Assembly (NCBI GenBank): GCA_017472015.1
Contig: JAFURC010000032.1
Location: 1-47,619, forward strand
DNA: 47,619 nucleotides
Reading direction: 5' to 3'
Source of the DNA: Bacilli bacterium
Lineage (GTDB): Bacteria; Bacillota_I; Bacilli_A; RF39; UBA660
The position numbers and the translations under genes were made by a program. Every line of letters starts with the position of its first letter. Within the stretch, counting starts at the first letter, position 1. The notes under the pieces are model-generated. The model made no database searches and was not told where the DNA came from. It saw only the letters and a program-made list of their open reading frames with translations. Below are positions 1 through 7,355 of the stretch, in pieces.

Positions 1-96
1 CGTGAACAAAAGAATTTGTTTGAAAAATTAGATAGTACGAATTTAGAAAACTCAACATATGAAAAATTTACTAAATTTGTCAAAAAAAACAAATAG
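1..96 (+). CDS. 3' end of an unidentified gene (partial)
   Basis: The window opens inside a reading frame that runs 31 codons to a TAG stop. The visible tail is lysine-rich and hydrophilic (ending KFVKKNK) and has no recognisable motif. A hairpin with a T-rich tail follows at once, consistent with a real gene end. The product cannot be named from this fragment. Confidence 0.5.
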   Translation, partial: REQKNLFEKLDSTNLENSTYEKFTKFVKKNK

Positions 97-122
97 AATA
101 GCCTAAAAAACTATTCTTTTTC
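95..122 (+). terminator. Rho-independent terminator
   Basis: Arms AGAATAG (95-101) and CTATTCT (111-117) form a perfect 7-bp stem with a 9-nt loop, followed by a T-rich run. It overlaps the stop codon of the upstream partial gene. The stem is AT-rich, so efficiency is uncertain. Confidence 0.55.
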
Positions 123-167
123 TTAATTTTTGTTGTATAATATACAAGGCAAAAAGGGGATGATTAG

Positions 168-857
168 ATGATTTATATCACTGGTGATACGCATGGAGAT
201 TTTAGTCGTATCGAAAAATTTTGTCATGATTTTAAAACAACCAAAGAAGATTATTTAATAATATTAGGTGATGCTGGTATTAATTACTGGGGAGAATCTG
301 ATAAAAAACTAAAACAAAAACTAACTAATTTACCAATTACTTTTTTACTTGTCTATGGTAATCACGAAGAAAGACCTGAAAATATTAAAAATTACCAAGA
401 AGAAAAAATGTTTTCTGGAACAATATATAAAGAAGTTGATTATCCAAATTTAATATTTTTAAAAGACTCAGAAATTTATAACATCAATAACCAAAAAGTC
501 TTAGTCCTTGGAGGAGCCTTTACAATTAATAAAGACCAAATGATAAATTTAGGTTATCCTTGGTTTAAAGATGAACAACCAAATGATTTGATAAAAAGTA
601 AAACTTTAAGAAATTTAGAAAAATTAAACCATCAAGTTGATATAATTTTAACCCATACATGTCCATTTAAATATCTTCCTCATGAAATGTTTCACATAGG
701 AGTTAACCAAAAGACAGTTGATCAAAGTCTTGAACATTTCCTAGACAAAATCGAAGAAAAAACAACTTATAATAAATGGTATTGTGGTCATTTTCACACT
801 GATAAAATAATTGATAAAATGGTTTTTATGTTTGAAGGAATTAAAGAAATTAATTAG
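168..857 (+). CDS. Calcineurin-like metallophosphoesterase
   Basis: 229-aa cytosolic protein of the calcineurin-like phosphoesterase superfamily. The dimetal site motifs occur in the expected order: GDTHGDF near residue 6 (DxH), LGDAG near 34 (GD), YGNHEE near 63 (GNH), THTCPF near 164 and GHFHTD near 209 (GHxH). These predict a phosphomono- or diesterase, but the substrate is not evident and no extra domain or signal peptide is present. A TATAAT lies at 136-141, and the start has a GGGGATGATT-like ribosome site. It is a single gene between a terminator and the xer promoter. Confidence 0.85.
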   Translation: MIYITGDTHGDFSRIEKFCHDFKTTKEDYLIILGDAGINYWGESDKKLKQKLTNLPITFLLVYGNHEERPENIKNYQEEKMFSGTIYKEVDYPNLIFLKDSEIYNINNQKVLVLGGAFTINKDQMINLGYPWFKDEQPNDLIKSKTLRNLEKLNHQVDIILTHTCPFKYLPHEMFHIGVNQKTVDQSLEHFLDKIEEKTTYNKWYCGHFHTDKIIDKMVFMFEGIKEIN

Positions 858-863
858 ATTTTC

Positions 864-892
864 TTGTCTTATTTATTATCTTTTTATATAAT
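864..892 (+). promoter_or_regulatory. Sigma-A promoter of the xer gene
   Basis: TTGTCT (864-869), 17-bp spacer, TATAAT (887-892). The -10 ends only 15 nt before the chosen ATG at 908, implying an 8-9 nt leader that contains little besides GTGATT, a truncated form of the GGTGAT ribosome site used by many genes here. Confidence 0.7.
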
Positions 893-907
893 TAATATGT
901 GATTAAT

Positions 908-1783
908 ATGGAAATAATAAAAAAGTATTTAGATTACTTACAATATAATAAAAATTATAGTTTAAAAACAATTCAAAATTATGAACTTGATTTAAGAGAT
1001 TATTTTACCTTTTTAAAACAAGAAGGACTTAATTATAAAACTATTAAATATGAAGATTTAAGATATTTATTTGAACACTTTGAAAAAAATAAATTATCTA
1101 ATAAAAGTGTAAGAAGACATATTAGTAGTTTAAAAAGTTTTTATAAATATTTAAATTTAGAAGAAATAATAAATTATAATCCTTTTAATTATGTATCTTT
1201 ACCTAAAAAAGAAACCAAGTTACCAAGATATTTAACATATGATGAGTTACTTCTAATATTTCATAGTTTAGATATTAAAACTAATTATGATTTACGTGAT
1301 AGGTTAATACTTGAACTTATGTATGCAACAGGTATTCGGGTATCCGAACTTATTAGTATAAAAATACATGATCTGGATTTTAATAATCAAAGTATCAAAG
1401 TTTTAGGTAAAGGTGATAAAGAAAGAATAGTTTATTATAATGATGTTGTTAAAAACTTATTAAAAGAATATTTAGAAATATATGATACTTTAAATAAAAA
1501 GAAAAGTAACTATTTAATTTTAAATCAAAAAGGAGAAAAACTAACAACCGCAGGAATTAGTTATATACTTAATAAAGTAATTCAAAAAATAAGTTTTAAA
1601 AAACACATAACACCCCATATGCTAAGACATTCATTTGCAACCCATTTACTTAATAATGGTTGCGATATTCTAACGGTTCAAGAATTATTAGGACACGCAT
1701 CAATTTCAACAACCGGAATTTATACCCATGTAACCCTTGATCAAATAAAAGATGTATATTATAAATGTCATCCAAGAAGGTAG
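908..1783 (+). CDS. xerD: Tyrosine recombinase XerC/XerD type
   Basis: 291-aa tyrosine recombinase, expected to resolve chromosome dimers at dif with a partner recombinase. The N-terminal SAM-like core-binding domain covers about residues 1-85. The catalytic domain shows Arg in TGIRVSE, Lys in GKGDKER, HMLRH, GHASISTT and the nucleophile Tyr in GIYTHV. The C-terminus (DVYYKCHPRR) resembles XerD tails more than integrases, but XerC cannot be excluded. The longest ORF starts at GTG 899. I chose ATG 908 because the GTG belongs to the ribosome site and lies at or next to the predicted transcription start. No attachment site or phage gene is nearby, so a housekeeping role is likely. Confidence 0.88.
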   Translation: MEIIKKYLDYLQYNKNYSLKTIQNYELDLRDYFTFLKQEGLNYKTIKYEDLRYLFEHFEKNKLSNKSVRRHISSLKSFYKYLNLEEIINYNPFNYVSLPKKETKLPRYLTYDELLLIFHSLDIKTNYDLRDRLILELMYATGIRVSELISIKIHDLDFNNQSIKVLGKGDKERIVYYNDVVKNLLKEYLEIYDTLNKKKSNYLILNQKGEKLTTAGISYILNKVIQKISFKKHITPHMLRHSFATHLLNNGCDILTVQELLGHASISTTGIYTHVTLDQIKDVYYKCHPRR

Positions 1784-1792
1784 GTAATAAAA

Positions 1793-3577
1793 ATGATAAA
1801 TAAAGAAGAAATATTAAATTTAACTTATGAAGAATTTATAAATTACTTGAAACAATTAACTCGAGAAGACCAATTAAATTTATTAAAAGATAAAGAAATA
1901 TTAAATAAAGTATTTGTTTTAGATGAAAAAGAAAAAGATATTTGGAAATTTGAAAAAATATTAGAAGTTTATTCTTTCAGTGATTTATATTTCTATATAG
2001 ATTCAAATTTAATTAAAAGAATAAAAAATAAATATAAAAACAATCAATATGTACACATAGATTGCTTTATAGCTAAAAATAAAGATCAATTTATGGAAAA
2101 TATTTTAAACAATAAAGATTTACTAATTTTTTTCATAGAACAATCCAAATGGTTTTACTTTGATTTCGATTTCGATTATGAATTTGTTTATAAATTATTT
2201 AAATATATTGAAGAAAATTCCTTTGATTATCGAGAACTATTTACAAAATCAATTATTGAATTTAAAAATAATTTTTTAAATCAAAATATAGAAATTCCTT
2301 ATAAAAAAGAATTACTATTAATAATTTCTAATACAGTTCAAGATATAATCGACACTAAAAAAACATTTAATGATATAACGAATATAAAAAACTTTATTAT
2401 TAATTTATGGAATACAAATTTAGATTTATTAATTAATGAAAAAAAACTCACTAACTTAACTTTAAAAGATGAAAACTTTTTAAATTATCAAAAACTTTTT
2501 CTTAATGAATTAATTACTTTTTTAACAAATATTGATAACAAATTATTAAATATTCAAAATAATAGTCTTGAATACAGCGAAAGTTTTATTTTTAGTGTTG
2601 CTAGTATTTCTCTTAAAGATAAAGAAAAACAAGAGAAAATTTTAAAAGAAGATTTATCTAATAGAACCAAGAGAGTACTTTTAAGAGGATTTTCAAGAGA
2701 TGTCATTGAGGAATATATAAAAAATAATGTAATCCCTTTGAATAATAATGATATTTCTCGATATTTATATAGTTATGGGTTAGATTTAAATCCTTCTGAA
2801 TATGAAAATAAAGAATTTTTTATTCAATCAGTTTTATCAATTGATCTAACTAAAATGCGTGATAATCTTGAAAAAATCGAGAAAAATAATAATGCTGATT
2901 ACTTTTATAAATTAGAAGATGAGCTGTTTTTAAAAATAATTAGTTTATATGATTCAAATACTAAAACTTTAAGTTATTATAATCAAAATAATCCAAAAGA
3001 TAGTAAAGAACCTTATGAAATATTTTTAAATAAATATAAATTGGCATTTCCTGATAAAAATAATCAAGATCTAACTAGAAAAATCTTAGCCAATATTATA
3101 ATTGATAAATTATTTAAGGATAATATAAAAAATGTTTGTATGAATATTTCAGAAATATTATCTTACAATGCTTCTTTAGAAAAACCTTTATTAGATAAAG
3201 AAAAAATTAAATTTTATCAAACAATTTTAAATTTATTTGATTTAAATAGTGATAGTTTATTAGAAATTTATTTTAAATATAAAGATCAAGATATTGTTTC
3301 TAATTTTTATGATGATATTAATAGATTAAAGAAAAATGCTTATCAAGAAATAAAAGCTTCTTGTATTAAAATTGATGAAATAAAAGACTTAAAAAATAAT
3401 TTATTATCTTCTCGATATAATGTTGATGTATATGAATATAATGGAGAGCCATTTAAAGCATTAGTTAGTTGTTTAAATTCGGTTCAAGTTGATCTAAACA
3501 TTTTTGAAAGAAATTGCTATAGTTTAATTTCTGATAAAAATATGAATGTTTATTTAGAAAATGAAATCATTGAATGA
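1793..3577 (+). CDS. Unknown large protein, 5' part of an apparently split gene
   Basis: 594 residues, Lys/Asn/Ile-rich, hydrophilic and probably largely helical. No signal peptide, membrane segment or enzyme motif could be recognised. It starts 9 nt after xer (GGTAATAAAA before ATG) and so is probably cotranscribed with it. The frame ends at a TGA lying inside a 13-bp tandem duplication. Removing one copy joins it to the following 97-aa frame as a 682-aa protein. The tail (about 545-592) and the next frame together resemble the C-terminal part of long uncharacterised proteins of gut Firmicutes, but this is from memory and gives no function. Confidence 0.6.
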   Translation: MINKEEILNLTYEEFINYLKQLTREDQLNLLKDKEILNKVFVLDEKEKDIWKFEKILEVYSFSDLYFYIDSNLIKRIKNKYKNNQYVHIDCFIAKNKDQFMENILNNKDLLIFFIEQSKWFYFDFDFDYEFVYKLFKYIEENSFDYRELFTKSIIEFKNNFLNQNIEIPYKKELLLIISNTVQDIIDTKKTFNDITNIKNFIINLWNTNLDLLINEKKLTNLTLKDENFLNYQKLFLNELITFLTNIDNKLLNIQNNSLEYSESFIFSVASISLKDKEKQEKILKEDLSNRTKRVLLRGFSRDVIEEYIKNNVIPLNNNDISRYLYSYGLDLNPSEYENKEFFIQSVLSIDLTKMRDNLEKIEKNNNADYFYKLEDELFLKIISLYDSNTKTLSYYNQNNPKDSKEPYEIFLNKYKLAFPDKNNQDLTRKILANIIIDKLFKDNIKNVCMNISEILSYNASLEKPLLDKEKIKFYQTILNLFDLNSDSLLEIYFKYKDQDIVSNFYDDINRLKKNAYQEIKASCIKIDEIKDLKNNLLSSRYNVDVYEYNGEPFKALVSCLNSVQVDLNIFERNCYSLISDKNMNVYLENEIIE

Positions 3578-3581
3578 AATC
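3560..3581 (+). repeat. 13-bp tandem duplication at a frame break
   Basis: AATGAAATC occurs at 3560-3568 and again at 3573-3581, a repeat unit of 13 bp (9 bp identical plus ATTG). Because 13 is not a multiple of 3 it shifts the reading frame by one. Deleting 3569-3581 makes codon ATC (3566) read straight into CAA (3582), fusing the 594-aa and 97-aa frames without a stop. Confidence 0.75.
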
Positions 3582-3854
3582 CAAATAGTAAATGATTATA
3601 AGGGAATGAATGATGATAGTAAGATGTATCAAAGAATATCTCCATCATATGTAGTTTGTTTTGATGAAATAGATGAAAGATCTATAAATGCTGCTAAAAT
3701 ATTAAATATTCCAATTATAAAAATTAATAAACAAATGTATAAAAATGAAGTAGTAGAAGAACATTATTTAGAAGGTGGAGAAAAAGAAAGTTATTATGTT
3801 CCTCCATATACACATGATGACTCGGAAGATGTTTTTCGAGGAAAAAGTTTATAA
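3561..3854 (+). CDS. Unknown, 3' part of the split gene
   Basis: 97-aa frame overlapping the preceding one by 17 bp. It could start at ATG 3561, but no good ribosome site precedes it and an in-frame TAG lies directly upstream (3555). Its sequence is a domain tail, not a stand-alone start: SPSYVVCFDEI, then AAKILNIPIIKIN, a beta-alpha-beta-like pattern that suits the C-terminus of a larger protein. I read it as the continuation of the upstream frame after a duplication-induced frameshift. A separate, translationally coupled small protein is the alternative. Confidence 0.55.
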   Translation: MKSLNEIQIVNDYKGMNDDSKMYQRISPSYVVCFDEIDERSINAAKILNIPIIKINKQMYKNEVVEEHYLEGGEKESYYVPPYTHDDSEDVFRGKSL

Positions 3855-3862
3855 AAAAAGAA

Positions 3863-5005
3863 TTAATAATCTTTGATAGGAATAGATTTTAATTCTTCTT
3901 TTATTAAATCAGGTCTTTTAATAATATTCAAATATAAAATAGTTATTTTAAGTTCAAATTTCAAAACAAAGTCATCACTATCTTTATAGTTAGTAACAAT
4001 CGGAATATTAAGTTTTTCTTTAATAGTTTTTAAATAAAGTCTTCCTTTTTGATTAAATCCAAGTACTCTTAAATAATTAATACTAACTTTATTATCAACT
4101 TTTTTTAAATTCATTAAAATATGTAAAAACATTCGATTTAATCGATTATAAGTATATCTTTTAGTTTTAATTTTCTCAAGTAATTCCTGGTAACTATCAA
4201 TATCAAGAATTACTTTTTTAATACGCTTATCAATTCCTTCCGTGACATCTAAATATTTATCAAGTTCATTTATCTCATTTACTAATTTATATTTTAATAA
4301 GTAAAAATAATTATCTAAATAATTTTTATTGATATTTAATAATTCAAATGTTTCTTTGGGAATATAATTTTTAATATTTTCATTATTCAAATAGGCAAGT
4401 CTAATACTAGTAGCACTAGAAATATTCGTAGTTAATTCTTGATTTAAATAAGAATTAGTTCTTTTTATTGTTAAAGGTTTAATTTTATAATCATTCATGA
4501 TGATGGTTTTAACATAACTAAGTCCAAGTAAATCATTGGAATTACTAATTTTAACACCAGTTAAATTGTATAATGCTTTAGAAATACTACTTGGATAATT
4601 ATTACCAAGATCTAAATAACTTTTAACCAGTTCATCATATTTATTATTATAAAGAATAGTACTTGCTAAATTTTTTAAAGTATCAACATCATCTGATTCT
4701 GATCCAAAAACTAAATAATCCATATCAAGGTATTCTAAAATGCTAACCGCATAATAAGCAAAATTATCTGATGATTGAGTTGCAAAGATAAAAGGGAGTT
4801 CAATAATAAGATCAACTTGATATTTAAGAGCAATTCTTGTTTTATCCCATTTAGTTAAAAAAGAAAATTCGCCACGTTCTGTGAAACTTGAACTTAAAAC
4901 AAGCGTTATAAAACTATCGGGAAACATCTTTTTTATCTTTTCTAAATGATAAATATGCCCATTATGAAAAGGATTATACTCACAAATTATTCCAATTTTA
5001 TCCAT
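3863..5005 (-). CDS. tmcAL: tRNA(Met) cytidine acetate ligase TmcAL
   Basis: 380-aa protein of the TmcAL (YlbM) family, which activates acetate with ATP to acetylate C34 of elongator tRNA-Met. The N-terminal nucleotidyltransferase-like motif GIICEYNPFHNGH (residues 3-15) is diagnostic, followed by SSFTERGE and ELPFIFATQ. The longest ORF begins 15 codons upstream (ATG at 5050). I chose ATG 5003-5005 because it follows GGTGATTTT and starts exactly where the family starts; the extra residues MFLGDF are translation of that ribosome site. It is convergent with the split gene, with only 8 bp between, and is monocistronic. Confidence 0.92.
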   Translation of the reverse strand: MDKIGIICEYNPFHNGHIYHLEKIKKMFPDSFITLVLSSSFTERGEFSFLTKWDKTRIALKYQVDLIIELPFIFATQSSDNFAYYAVSILEYLDMDYLVFGSESDDVDTLKNLASTILYNNKYDELVKSYLDLGNNYPSSISKALYNLTGVKISNSNDLLGLSYVKTIIMNDYKIKPLTIKRTNSYLNQELTTNISSATSIRLAYLNNENIKNYIPKETFELLNINKNYLDNYFYLLKYKLVNEINELDKYLDVTEGIDKRIKKVILDIDSYQELLEKIKTKRYTYNRLNRMFLHILMNLKKVDNKVSINYLRVLGFNQKGRLYLKTIKEKLNIPIVTNYKDSDDFVLKFELKITILYLNIIKRPDLIKEELKSIPIKDY

Positions 5006-5021
5006 AAAATCACCTAAAAAC

Positions 5022-5050
5022 ATTATACAATATCTTATAATTTTATTCAA
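5022..5050 (-). promoter_or_regulatory. Sigma-A promoter of tmcAL
   Basis: On the minus strand TTGAAT (5050-5045), 17-bp spacer, TATAAT (5027-5022). The -10 ends 16 nt before the ATG, so the predicted leader is about 10 nt and carries just the GGTGAT ribosome site. Confidence 0.75.
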
Positions 5051-5076
5051 ATCATTTAAATCGCATGAAAAAACTC

Positions 5077-5105
5077 TTGTAAAACTAATATTTATTTGCT
5101 ATAAT
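5077..5105 (+). promoter_or_regulatory. Sigma-A promoter of rpmG-efp
   Basis: TTGTAA (5077-5082), 17-bp spacer, TATAAT (5100-5105) with extended -10 TGC immediately before it. It lies 29 nt before the rpmG ATG, next to a strong AAGGAGGAG ribosome site. Confidence 0.85.
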
Positions 5106-5134
5106 ACAAGGGAATATCAAAAGGAGGAGTGGAA

Positions 5135-5299
5135 ATGGCTAAACTTGGTAACAGACAAAGAAAAACCTTAGTATGTACAGAATGTAATGAAGAAAATTAT
5201 CGTACAGAAAAAAATATTAAAAATACTACTGATCGTTTAGAATTAAGTAAATTTTGTAAACGTTGCGCTAAACATACTGTTCATAAAGAAAAGAAATAA
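5135..5299 (+). CDS. rpmG: 50S ribosomal protein L33, zinc-ribbon form
   Basis: 54-aa ribosomal protein, shorter than a usual ORF cutoff. The start [10 protein letters not shown] and the spacing of two CxxC pairs (C14/C17 and C41/C44) identify the zinc-binding L33. The start is fixed by AAGGAGGAG 7-9 nt upstream. It lies between a consensus promoter and efp, 24 nt from the next start, so L33 and EF-P are probably made from one transcript. Confidence 0.92.
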   Translation: MAKLGNRQRKTLVCTECNEENYRTEKNIKNTTDRLELSKFCKRCAKHTVHKEKK

Positions 5300-5323
5300 T
5301 AATATAATAAGTTAGGTGGAAAT

Positions 5324-5881
5324 ATGATAAATGTAAATGATTTTAAAGTAGGAATGACTATTCAACATGAAGGAAATATTTATTCAGTTTTAGATTTTCA
5401 ACACGTAAAACCAGGTAAAGGTGCTGCAATTGTTAAAGCAAAACTTAAAAATTTAAGAACTGGATCAATTGCTGAATATACATTTAATGCTGGTGTTAAA
5501 GTTGAAGCAGCTAGAATTGAAAAGAAACCAATGCAATTTTTATACGCTATGAACGATTTATATTATTTCATGAATATGAACGATTATGAACAAATTGAAC
5601 TTTCTAAAAGTGTAATTGGAGACGATGTTAAACTTTTAAAAGAAAATTTAGATGTTGATATTATGTTTTTTGAAGGTGAAATGTTAGGTATGAATTTACC
5701 TGATAAAATTGATATGAAAGTTGTTCACACTGAACCAGGTGTTAAAGGAAATACAACTTCAACTGCTATGAAAGATGCAGAACTTGAAAGTGGTTTAGTT
5801 ATTAAAGTTCCTATGTTTATAGACCAAGATGAAATGGTTTTAATATCAAGTAAAGATGGAAAGTATGTTTCTCGTGCATAG
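5324..5881 (+). CDS. efp: Elongation factor P
   Basis: 185-aa EF-P, which enters the ribosomal E site to relieve stalling at polyproline. Domain I carries the loop KPGKGAAIVK (about residues 29-38) with Lys32 at the position modified in many bacteria. Domains II and III follow, ending in the signature region GNTTSTAMKDAELESG (about 146-161). Length matches the family. ATG is preceded by AGGTGGAAAT. No adjacent modification enzyme is seen. Confidence 0.96.
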   Translation: MINVNDFKVGMTIQHEGNIYSVLDFQHVKPGKGAAIVKAKLKNLRTGSIAEYTFNAGVKVEAARIEKKPMQFLYAMNDLYYFMNMNDYEQIELSKSVIGDDVKLLKENLDVDIMFFEGEMLGMNLPDKIDMKVVHTEPGVKGNTTSTAMKDAELESGLVIKVPMFIDQDEMVLISSKDGKYVSRA

Positions 5882-5969
5882 TTTCTTTTTTTATTAAAAG
5901 TTTTTCTAATTTTTCACAATTCGACAAAATTCTAAGTATAAATTTTATAAACTAACTTTGGTGATTTAA

Positions 5970-6398
5970 ATGAGAAGATTTTATATTTTTAATATTCGTG
6001 AAGAATTAATGAGTTTATACAAAGAAAGTCCAAGTAATCTATATAAAATATTAAATGGAATTTATTCAATGAAAGAAAATGAATTAACTTATGCTTATAA
6101 TTTATTTAAACAAATTTGTATTAGTATGGATACTTTAGTACTTAATAACAAATTATATTTAAAAATGCATAATGACTTAGTATATACAAAAATCGATAAT
6201 GAACATATCATTAATAACTTATATAAAGATGAAGTAAGTGTTTTAAAAATAAAAAAAAGTCATCTAGTTTTAGATTGCAATAATTCTTATTCAACTTTCT
6301 TTAATTTTTTAAATAAATATGATTCGAATTTCTTTGTATGTGACTTTAAAACTGGAGATTATTTCTTTTTAAGTGAAATTGAACTTGTTGTTAAATAA
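5970..6398 (+). CDS. sirA: SirA-like sporulation inhibitor of replication
   Basis: 142 aa, close to the length of Bacillus SirA (about 148), which binds DnaA domain I to block re-initiation during sporulation. Similarity recalled without alignment: an N-terminus of the pattern MRRFYIFNIREEL, a middle helical region, and a C-terminal SVLKIKKSHLVLDCN...FFNFLNKYDSNFFVCDFKTGDYFFL that tracks the SirA tail. It is transcribed alone, 88 bp after efp, from GGTGATTTAA-ATG. The same window holds spoIVA and sspI, which supports the call. A divergent unknown protein remains possible. Confidence 0.6.
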   Translation: MRRFYIFNIREELMSLYKESPSNLYKILNGIYSMKENELTYAYNLFKQICISMDTLVLNNKLYLKMHNDLVYTKIDNEHIINNLYKDEVSVLKIKKSHLVLDCNNSYSTFFNFLNKYDSNFFVCDFKTGDYFFLSEIELVVK

Positions 6399-6479
6399 TT
6401 ATTAGTTAAAATATGGCTAAAAATAGTCAAATTATGATTATTTTTCTCTTTTTGTGATATAATTACCTAGTGGTGTAGT

Positions 6480-6683
6480 ATGAATGAAGTAGAAAAAATA
6501 AAACTGGAAGAAAAGAAAAAGATCTTAATGGCTATCAGAACAACTCTTGGAAGTCTTGGTCTTGAATGTAATAGCGGTATAGAACAATCTGATATAACTG
6601 ATGAGAATATTGAAAAAATTTATCAAAAAATCATCGAAAATTGTTGTATGAATGCAGATTGTAATAATATTTATAGGAGGTAA
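6480..6683 (+). CDS. Candidate FicA-type antitoxin
   Basis: 67-aa helical protein ending one base before the fic start, so the two are translationally coupled. Class I Fic antitoxins are small helical proteins with the inhibitory motif [S/T]xxxE[G/N]. Here SLGLEC (S25 to E29) has the Ser-Glu spacing but Cys instead of Gly/Asn. The Glu would compete for the ATP gamma-phosphate site of the toxin. GTGGTGTAG precedes the ATG and TATAAT lies at 6458-6463. The assignment rests on size, position and this partial motif. Confidence 0.5.
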   Translation: MNEVEKIKLEEKKKILMAIRTTLGSLGLECNSGIEQSDITDENIEKIYQKIIENCCMNADCNNIYRR

Positions 6684-6684
6684 A

Positions 6685-7272
6685 ATGGTTGAATTTGCAA
6701 AATATGTAATCCCAGGAACCAATATTCTAAAAAATAAATTTGGAATAACTGATCCGAAGGAATTGATAAAAAAGGAAGAAGAAATAATTCTTTCGAAAAT
6801 GAAAGAATTAGCGTTAAAAACAAATTTTGGTAATTATGACTCTAAACATTTATGTGACTTACATAGATATTTATTTAAAGACTTGTATGATTTTGCTGGA
6901 AATTATCGCGATGTTGTTATGTATAAAGGGAGAACTTATTATCTTCCACCTCAAGAAATTCCTAAAAAGCTAGAAGAAGTTTTGACTAAGTATAGAAATT
7001 TAGAAGTTAATCCTAATCCTTCGTTTGATTTAGCAAATCACTTAGCCAATTTTTATTGGGAAATAATAAGGGTTCATCCGTTTCGTGATGGAAATAGTCG
7101 AACTACAAGAGAATTTCTAAGAGAATATACTTTAGAAAGATTTAATTATCACTTAGATTATTCAAAAATTAACAAGGAAGATTTTAAGCAAGCTCTAGTT
7201 GAAGGTTATCCAGGTCTTTTAGCGATGGAGTTTTATAAAGCTTTAGGTTTTGATGATATTAAAAAATTATAA
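6685..7272 (+). CDS. Fic-domain AMP-transferase (probable toxin)
   Basis: 195-aa Fic protein. The active-site loop HPFRDGNSRTTR (residues 131-142) keeps the catalytic His131, the acidic metal ligand Asp135, and the Gly/Asn/Arg residues, with Ser in place of the third Gly as in many bacterial Fic proteins. The flap region MYKGRTYYLPP (about 79-89) is typical. The family usually transfers AMP to a protein target. I chose ATG 6685 and not the longer frame at 6652 because AGGAGG ends 5 nt upstream and overlaps the stop of the partner ORF. No inhibitory motif is seen in this protein itself, fitting control by the upstream ORF. Confidence 0.85.
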   Translation: MVEFAKYVIPGTNILKNKFGITDPKELIKKEEEIILSKMKELALKTNFGNYDSKHLCDLHRYLFKDLYDFAGNYRDVVMYKGRTYYLPPQEIPKKLEEVLTKYRNLEVNPNPSFDLANHLANFYWEIIRVHPFRDGNSRTTREFLREYTLERFNYHLDYSKINKEDFKQALVEGYPGLLAMEFYKALGFDDIKKL

Positions 7273-7301
7273 AGATAATAAAATAAAAATTATCTTTTTT
7301 T
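7271..7301 (+). terminator. Terminator of the Fic pair
   Basis: AAAGATAAT (7271-7279) pairs perfectly with ATTATCTTT (7289-7297), with a 9-nt loop and a T tract. It begins at the fic stop codon. Confidence 0.75.
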
Positions 7302-7355
7302 GTTCTACTTTAACCTAAAATACATATTCTTTATTGAATGGAAAGGTAAGTGTTT

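Noticed and set aside
899-907. GTG 899 as the xer start
   Set aside because: The GTG is part of the GTGATT ribosome site and lies at or next to the predicted transcription start, while ATG 908 fits the family start.
7302-7330. Sigma-E promoter before spoIVA
   Set aside because: CATATTCT (7323-7330) partly resembles the sigma-E -10, but no acceptable -35 lies 14-15 bp upstream. It is too weak to list as a feature.
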